Source: CAZXCK01 sp964639225
GTDB taxonomy: Bacteria; Chloroflexota; Anaerolineae; Aggregatilineales; Phototrophicaceae
Reading direction: 5' to 3'
DNA length: 18,533 nucleotides
Assembly (NCBI GenBank): GCA_964639225.1
Contig: CAZXCK010000086.1
Span: forward strand, 1-18,533
Below are positions 14,288-18,533 of the stretch, piece by piece. Below the pieces are notes generated by a model. The model did no database searches, was not told where the DNA came from, and saw only the letters and a program-made list of their open reading frames with translations. Made by a program: the position numbers and the translations under genes. Each line of letters begins with the position of its first letter. Position 1 is the first letter of the stretch.

Positions 14288-15202
14288 TTATCCCTCTCTG
14301 CCCACGATGTCCAGGAAGATGTCCTCAAGCGTCATGGCGACCGGACGCATCTCTATCAACGGCAGGTTAGCCGCCGCCACACCTTCGGCGATGCGCGCGC
14401 GGACATCGGTCCCTTTTTTGGCGCGCACACTGAAGCCGGGGCCGTTCGTCTCGACGCGCTCGACACCGGCGATCTGCTCCAGGACGCCGCGCACGCGCTT
14501 CACCTCGCCGCGCACCATGACGTAGATGTGATCGCCGGGGTCCAGTTGGCGACGCAGCGCCTCTGGCTTGCCCTCAGCCATCAGCCGCCCTTTATTAATG
14601 ATAACCACCCGGTCACACACCTGCTCGGCTTCGGAAAGAATGTGCGTGCTGAACAGCACCGTATGGTCGCGGCCCAACTGGCGCACATACTCGCGCACCT
14701 CGATGACCTGCTGCGGGTCGATGCCGATGGTCGGCTCGTCGAGGATGACGACATCCGGCTCGTGGACCAGCGCCTGCGCCAGTCCCAGCCGCTGCACCAG
14801 CCCTTTCGACAGATTGCGCAGCAGCGAGTTGCGCCGCTCGGTCAGCCGGACGCGCTCCAGCACCTCATCGACGCGAGCCTTCGCCTTACGCACGCCGCGC
14901 AGCCGCGCCCAGAACATGACGTAACCCTGCACCGTCATATCAGGATAGATCGGCACGCGCTCCGGCATATAGCCCACGCGCCGCCGCACCTCCATCGAGT
15001 CGTCGAGAACGTCAAACCCGGCGACGGTCGCCGTGCCGCTGCTGGGTGGCATATAGCCGGTGAGGATACGCATGGTGGTGGTCTTGCCAGCGCCATTCGG
15101 CCCCAGCAGGCCCAGAATTTCGCCCGGCGCCGCGTTGAAGGAAACGCCATCTAATGCCAGATGCACGCCATAGCGTTTGGTCAGGGCTTTAGCTTCAATC
15201 AT
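14288..15202 (-). CDS. ABC transporter ATP-binding protein (GldA/CcmA-like)
   Basis: A 304-residue ATPase that energises the ABC-2 permease encoded next. Walker A is GPNGAGKTT (34-42), the signature is LSKGLVQRLG (131-140), Walker B is VVILDEPT (151-158), the D-loop is GID near 160-162, and the switch His is in FSTHIL (His187). At the Q-loop the sequence reads GYMPERVPIYPDM, where the usual Gln is replaced; this form is seen in the GldA-like branch. The C-terminal 80 residues form an extra domain as in GldA/NatA proteins. It is the first gene of the cassette, with a clear promoter upstream. Confidence 0.92.
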   Translation of the reverse strand: MIEAKALTKRYGVHLALDGVSFNAAPGEILGLLGPNGAGKTTTMRILTGYMPPSSGTATVAGFDVLDDSMEVRRRVGYMPERVPIYPDMTVQGYVMFWARLRGVRKAKARVDEVLERVRLTERRNSLLRNLSKGLVQRLGLAQALVHEPDVVILDEPTIGIDPQQVIEVREYVRQLGRDHTVLFSTHILSEAEQVCDRVVIINKGRLMAEGKPEALRRQLDPGDHIYVMVRGEVKRVRGVLEQIAGVERVETNGPGFSVRAKKGTDVRARIAEGVAAANLPLIEMRPVAMTLEDIFLDIVGREG

Positions 15203-15234
15203 GATGGTTAACTACCCGCACGATAATCGACTGC

Positions 15235-15263
15235 ATACTACAGTTTAGGGCGGGTCGCGTCAA
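15235..15263 (-). promoter_or_regulatory. Candidate sigma-A promoter of the ABC cassette
   Basis: On the minus strand, TTGACG (15263-15258; 5/6) and TAGTAT (15240-15235; 4/6) are spaced by exactly 17 bp. The -10 lies 32 nt upstream of the ATPase ATG, giving a very short 5' leader. Confidence 0.65.
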
Positions 15264-15307
15264 CAGAGCATTAAGTTACCTGAACAAACGACAACAATAG
15301 GCCACCG

Positions 15308-17062
15308 TCAGACGACGGGTATCGCCTCGGGGATCAGAGCGGGCAGAGACAGGCGCACGCGCAGCCCCTCGCCTGGCGGGCTGTCGATGTCGATGTGACC
15401 GTTGTGCAGTTCGACGATGCGCCGGGTAATCGGCAGCCCCAGACCAAAACCAGGCGTGGTGTGGGCTTCGTCCTGCCGCCAGAACATCGTGAAGACGTTC
15501 GCCAGCATATCGGCGGGTATACCCGGCCCGGTATCGCGGATTTGCAGCCGAACTTCCCCCATCTCGGCCCAGGCCACCAGGTTAACGATGCCATCGTCCG
15601 GGGTGAAGCAAAAAGCGTTGTCCAGCAAAAGCTCAAATGCCTGCCCCAGATAATCCGCGCTGCCCAGCACCAGCGGCAGCCCCGGTTCAATATCGTACAT
15701 AAGCTGCGGTTGGTCGTTGTATTTGTCGATCATCATATGGCAGACATCTTCCAGAATAAGGGCGATGTTCACCGGCTCGTGCTGGAGTGTGTCCCGGCTT
15801 TCCAGATCAACGGTGGTAATCATCATGTCGATCAGCCGGGTAATCCGCTGGACGTTCCGCATCACCTGCTCGGCCCGGATAGCGCGCCGGGCGGCGTCAT
15901 CGGTGCGAGCCATCAGATGAACACTCGAATTGATGATGGTCAGCGGTGTCCTGAACTCATGCCCAGCGCCCCGGATGAAGGTCGCCAGCAGGCGCATGCG
16001 CTCCTTTTCCAGCGTCAGGTCGAGTTCACGCTGCAGCGCCTGTTTGCGCCGGGTGATGTTGTTGAGCACCATAATGCGCCCCAGTGGCAGGCCATGATTG
16101 TCGCTCAGCGGCGTGAGCAGACGCTCGTAATGCTGGGTCTGGCCATCGAGTTCAAGCTGCATTTCTGAGTGTTCGTCGCTGGCGACAATCCACTGCGGCC
16201 ATTCGGCGAAGAAATCCGTAACAGGCAGGCCGATATAGACCCCAACAGAGAGCGGGCGCATCTTATCCAGCAGTCGGCGTGCGGCCAGGTTGAGATCGAC
16301 GACGCGCTGCCGCTCATCGACCACAAACACCGGCTCGCGCATGGTCTCCATGACCTTGTCACGAGCCACCGGCACCAGATCGAACAGTTCCTTATAGAAC
16401 AGCGCATAGACCAGCATCAGACCCGTCATCGTAAAAAACAGCGGTGTCAGGTCGATGTCGGGCAGCGGACTCACATCAGCAAGGCCGACAAAGTTCCCCA
16501 GCCAGGGCAGCGCGAAAGCCGCCAGCACAACGGTCGTCTGCTGCCGATAGGGCTTCGCCTGACGCCGGTAATAGCGCAGCAACAGCCCATAGCTGATGAG
16601 CAGCAAACCGTAAGCATAAACCACGTAAACCCAGAAGGCCGGACCGCCATTCAGAATGTTGCTCGAGTCAGCGTTACGCTGACCACCAAAAAACCAGCCG
16701 TGCAGGGGGTCAGTCCACAGCAGAATTAGCGTCAGTAACGGGGGAATCACCAGTACGGTGACAACATTTCTGGTGATCCAGCGTTCACGTTGCGTGTAAG
16801 ACAGTGTGAACAAAAAGACGGCAGGTGAGGTCAGCACCACGCCAAAAAAAGTAACGTCCAGCCAGAAAAGCCGGACCGCGCTGGCCGTTGACAGCCAGTA
16901 AAATGCATAAGTCAGGGACCACACAAACAGAGCGACAAAAAAGACACACAACGGCAGCGCACCGGGGACAGCTCGCCGCCGCCACAGCAGAACTGCGGCT
17001 GCTGACGAAAAACCCGCCGCGATGAAGAGGAGCAGCGCATAGGAAAGCGAGTATTCATGCAT
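15308..17062 (-). CDS. 7TM-PAS sensor histidine kinase (orphan)
   Basis: A 584-residue membrane kinase. About seven membrane segments occupy residues 5-225 in the pattern of histidine-kinase 7TM sensor regions. A PAS domain covers about 235-335 (EPVFVVDERQRVVDLNLAARRLL). The HisKA helix has the phospho-acceptor His368 in GHEFRTPLTII. The ATPase domain shows N-box LLDNAFCFTPDDG (479-491; Asn482), G1 DTGPGIP (510-516), F-box MFWRQDEA (526-533) and G2 GFGLGL (538-543). The N-box Lys often found two residues before FTP is Phe-Cys here. No response regulator lies next to it. No clear ribosome site precedes the ATG; the upstream spacer is AT-rich with a TATAAT on this strand at 17154-17149. Confidence 0.93.
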   Translation of the reverse strand: MHEYSLSYALLLFIAAGFSSAAAVLLWRRRAVPGALPLCVFFVALFVWSLTYAFYWLSTASAVRLFWLDVTFFGVVLTSPAVFLFTLSYTQRERWITRNVVTVLVIPPLLTLILLWTDPLHGWFFGGQRNADSSNILNGGPAFWVYVVYAYGLLLISYGLLLRYYRRQAKPYRQQTTVVLAAFALPWLGNFVGLADVSPLPDIDLTPLFFTMTGLMLVYALFYKELFDLVPVARDKVMETMREPVFVVDERQRVVDLNLAARRLLDKMRPLSVGVYIGLPVTDFFAEWPQWIVASDEHSEMQLELDGQTQHYERLLTPLSDNHGLPLGRIMVLNNITRRKQALQRELDLTLEKERMRLLATFIRGAGHEFRTPLTIINSSVHLMARTDDAARRAIRAEQVMRNVQRITRLIDMMITTVDLESRDTLQHEPVNIALILEDVCHMMIDKYNDQPQLMYDIEPGLPLVLGSADYLGQAFELLLDNAFCFTPDDGIVNLVAWAEMGEVRLQIRDTGPGIPADMLANVFTMFWRQDEAHTTPGFGLGLPITRRIVELHNGHIDIDSPPGEGLRVRLSLPALIPEAIPVV

Positions 17063-17307
17063 GATATTGTCAACACTGTTAATAGTAACAGAAGACGTGT
17101 ACCATATGTCTTAATAAGAGCACAAAATATAGAGATTTGTCTGAATACATTATAACATTGTTAGCAGATGAAGAGTTGGCACGTTGGTTTGGATATCGTA
17201 TGAAATGTTCCTTCAAGAATGCGCCCGCGCCCCCTGTTCACTTTGCACAAATCCGCTGACAAACTGCATGAACTTACTTCTCTGATGCGCGAAATCGTGT
17301 ATTGTGG
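17063..17307. other. AT-rich divergent spacer between the histidine kinase and the argC leader
   Basis: About 245 bp separate two divergent transcription units. The part next to the kinase (17085-17160) is strikingly AT-rich and includes a minus-strand TATAAT (17154-17149) without a good -35, plus TTGACA right before the kinase ATG. Small open frames here have no recognisable protein pattern. It probably holds the kinase promoter. Confidence 0.45.
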
Positions 17308-17337
17308 TTGGCAATTGGAGTGCAGTCGCGCTATGTT
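17308..17337 (+). promoter_or_regulatory. Candidate promoter of the argC leader transcript
   Basis: TTGGCA (17308-17313; 5/6) and TATGTT (17332-17337; 4/6) are spaced by 18 bp. A start near 17344 would give a leader of roughly 215 nt before argC, enough for the leader peptide and the terminator. Confidence 0.45.
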
Positions 17338-17386
17338 TATGCGCAGCACGTCGTTGAGCCTGCTGGATGGCATGAGGTTTCCCAAC

Positions 17387-17464
17387 ATGATGATGATTTG
17401 CTCGCGTCGCCGTCGCAGCCGTCGCCCACAGACCACACCGGTCATGGAGGGAGCTTCGCGCTGA
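17387..17464 (+). CDS. Arginine-rich leader peptide of the argC attenuator
   Basis: A 25-codon frame starting with three Met codons, then Ile-Cys-Ser, Arg x4, Ser, Arg x2, Pro, and ending Ser-Arg-stop. Six of the seven codons 17405-17425 are Arg (CGT/CGC), and a seventh Arg is the last codon. GAGG (17374-17377) lies 9 nt before the ATG. An in-frame ATG at 17372 is an alternative start. The peptide sits upstream of an arginine biosynthesis gene and an intrinsic terminator, the arrangement of his, leu and trp leader peptides of other bacteria. Its likely role is as a ribosome-stalling sensor of charged tRNA-Arg; the peptide itself need not act. Confidence 0.75.
   Translation: MMMICSRRRRSRRPQTTPVMEGASR
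17426..17447 (+). promoter_or_regulatory. Anti-antiterminator hairpin (segments 1:2) of the argC leader
   Basis: cca (17426-17428) plus gacc (17431-17434) can pair with ggtc (17440-17443) plus tgg (17445-17447), with a 5-nt loop and a small internal loop. It begins directly after the last codon of the Arg run. A ribosome stalled on those codons would cover its 5' arm and free ggtcatgg (17440-17447). That segment can instead pair with ccctgacc (17506-17513) at 7 of 8 positions, blocking the terminator. Confidence 0.5.
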
Positions 17465-17465
17465 C

Positions 17466-17486
17466 TGGCGCACGGGAACCGCGCCA
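17466..17486 (+). other. Hairpin just after the leader-peptide stop
   Basis: tggcgc (17466-17471) and gcgcca (17481-17486) form a perfect 6-bp stem with a 9-nt loop. It begins one base after the leader peptide's stop codon. It might pause polymerase or simply occupy RNA between the attenuator segments. Confidence 0.4.
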
Positions 17487-17504
17487 ACTATCCCGAACGT
17501 TTTC

Positions 17505-17538
17505 GCCCTGACCTGCAAGCACAAGGTCGGGGCTTTTT
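17505..17538 (+). terminator. Attenuator terminator upstream of argC
   Basis: gccctgacct (17505-17514) pairs with aggtcggggc (17524-17533) over 10 bp with one G-U wobble and a 9-nt loop, followed by TTTTT (17534-17538). It ends 21 nt before the argC ATG and no plus-strand gene except the leader peptide precedes it. Its purpose is therefore most likely conditional termination of the argC transcript. Confidence 0.8.
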
Positions 17539-17559
17539 GCTGAATCAGACAGGACGACC

Positions 17560-18533
17560 ATGACACACAGCACAATCCGCACTGGCGTATTCGGAGCTTC
17601 TGGCTATGCCGGCCTGGACCTCATCGAAATCCTGACCGGCCATCCCCAGGTGGAGCTGGTCTTCGCCACATCGGGGACGTATGCTGGCCAGCCAGTACCC
17701 GGCACCGATCTGCACTATATTCCCCCCGCCGAGGCCGATCTCAGCGCGGTACAGGCTGTCTTCCTGGCGCTGCCGCATAAGGCATCGGCACCGGTGGCGG
17801 CGAGAGCGGCGGCGAGCGGCGTCAAAGTCCTCGACCTGTCGGCAGACCTGCGCCTGGACTCACCGGCGGTCTACGAGACATGGTACGACACGCCCCACCC
17901 CTGCCCGGAACTGCTGCCCGTCCCTTACGGCCTGGTCGAGGTCAACCGGGCGCGCCTGACCGGGGCGGCTATGGTCGCCGTCCCCGGCTGCTACCCCACC
18001 TGCACCCTGCTGGGACTGTATCCGCTGCTGCGCGACGGCCTGTTGCAGGACGGCGCGCCGGTCATCGTCGATGCTAAGTCCGGCGTCTCTGGCGCGGGCC
18101 GCGAACCCAAACCCCACACCCATTTCGTCGAGGTGTTCGGCAACTTCTCGCCATACGCGCCGGGACGCAGTCACCGTCACGTCGGCGAAATCGAGCAGGA
18201 AATGGCCAAAATGGACGCCAGCACCGGCCCGCTGATCTTCACGCCGCATCTGCTGCCGGTGGATCGCGGCCTGATGAGCAGCATCTATGTCACGCTGGGC
18301 GCCGGCTTCACCAGCGACGAAGCGCAGGCGCTTTACGAGCAGACCTACGCCGCCGAGCCGCTGGTCCGCGTGCTGCCCCCCGGCCAGCAGGCGACGCTGC
18401 GCCATGTGATTCGCAACAACACCTGCGCTATCAGCCTGACGCCGGTCACGGCGCAGCATCTGCACATCACCAGCGTCATCGACAATCTGCGCAAGGGAGC
18501 CGCCGGGCAGGCGGTCCAGAATTTCAACCTGAT
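17560..18533 (+). CDS. argC: N-acetyl-gamma-glutamyl-phosphate reductase (partial, 3' end beyond window)
   Basis: The 324 codons present are open to the right edge; the family is usually near 340-350 residues, so little is missing. ArgC reduces N-acetyl-glutamyl-phosphate with NADPH to the semialdehyde in arginine biosynthesis. The dinucleotide-binding start is GVFGASGYAG (9-18). The catalytic Cys144 lies in VPGCYPT (141-147) and the active-site His in HRHVGEIEQE (His207). SGVSGAGREP (174-183) and FTPHLLPVDRGL (227-238) are further family signatures. AGGA lies 5 nt before the ATG. The attenuator upstream implies arginine control, probably of an arg operon that continues to the right. Confidence 0.96.
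   Translation, partial: MTHSTIRTGVFGASGYAGLDLIEILTGHPQVELVFATSGTYAGQPVPGTDLHYIPPAEADLSAVQAVFLALPHKASAPVAARAAASGVKVLDLSADLRLDSPAVYETWYDTPHPCPELLPVPYGLVEVNRARLTGAAMVAVPGCYPTCTLLGLYPLLRDGLLQDGAPVIVDAKSGVSGAGREPKPHTHFVEVFGNFSPYAPGRSHRHVGEIEQEMAKMDASTGPLIFTPHLLPVDRGLMSSIYVTLGAGFTSDEAQALYEQTYAAEPLVRVLPPGQQATLRHVIRNNTCAISLTPVTAQHLHITSVIDNLRKGAAGQAVQNFNL

Noticed and set aside
13664..15154. Plus-strand 496-residue open frame antisense to the ABC permease and ATPase genes
   Set aside because: It runs opposite two well-supported genes, is rich in His/Gln/Arg as antisense frames of GC-rich genes are, and shows no family motif.
17161..17487. Minus-strand 108-residue open frame over the argC leader
   Set aside because: It has no recognisable protein pattern, it lies antisense to the leader peptide and its Arg-codon region, and the overlapping RNA structures account for the sequence.
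17466..17498. T-box riboswitch in the argC leader, because gggaaccgcg resembles the T-box core TGGNACCGCG
   Set aside because: The first base of the core is G instead of T, no standard antiterminator helix with the expected 3' partner could be drawn, and no stem I/specifier loop motifs were found upstream. The Arg-codon leader peptide with alternative pairings explains the region better.

Overview
The window looks like a chromosomal segment of a GC-rich bacterium, most likely a member of the Chloroflexota (Anaerolineae-like). This assignment is inferred from the protein style, not from a marker gene: a short three-domain S1 protein, 7TM-type sensors, a GldA/F/G-like ABC cassette, frequent GTG/TTG starts and hairpin-rich intergenic repeats. 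All identified genes appear intact except the last, which runs off the right edge. No rRNA, tRNA, CRISPR array or transposase gene was seen.

Layout. (1) 113-3625, plus strand: hypA-hypB (nickel delivery for hydrogenase maturation) followed with almost no gaps by a bifunctional formimidoyltransferase-cyclodeaminase (ftcD) and an arginase-family hydrolase that looks like a formimidoylglutamase, the end of histidine degradation. (2) 3672-4682, minus: a membrane-anchored DsbA-like thioredoxin-fold protein. (3) 4704-5193: a non-coding stretch holding a 189-bp MITE-like element with flanking direct repeats, then the terminator of the next gene. (4) 5194-6192, minus: a protein with three S1 domains. 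(5) 11110 down to 6464, minus: a close-packed four-gene set starting with the principal sigma factor, then a LiaF-like membrane protein, a GNAT acetyltransferase and a multi-pass membrane protein ending in a helix-turn-helix. (6) 15202 down to 11359, minus: an ABC ATPase, ABC-2 permease, GldG-like auxiliary protein and DUF4340-like protein, translationally coupled, with a good sigma-A type promoter. (7) 15308-17062, minus: an orphan 7TM-PAS histidine kinase. (8) 17308-18533, plus: argC (arginine biosynthesis) with a regulated leader.

The most interesting item is that argC leader. It encodes a 25-residue peptide with six arginine codons within seven, followed by mutually exclusive RNA pairings and an intrinsic terminator that ends 21 nt before the argC start. 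This is the architecture of a ribosome-mediated transcription attenuator responding to arginine. Other points of interest are the MITE-like element, the putative membrane-embedded transcription regulator co-oriented with the housekeeping sigma factor, and a His-to-Asn change at a metal-ligand position of the arginase-family enzyme.
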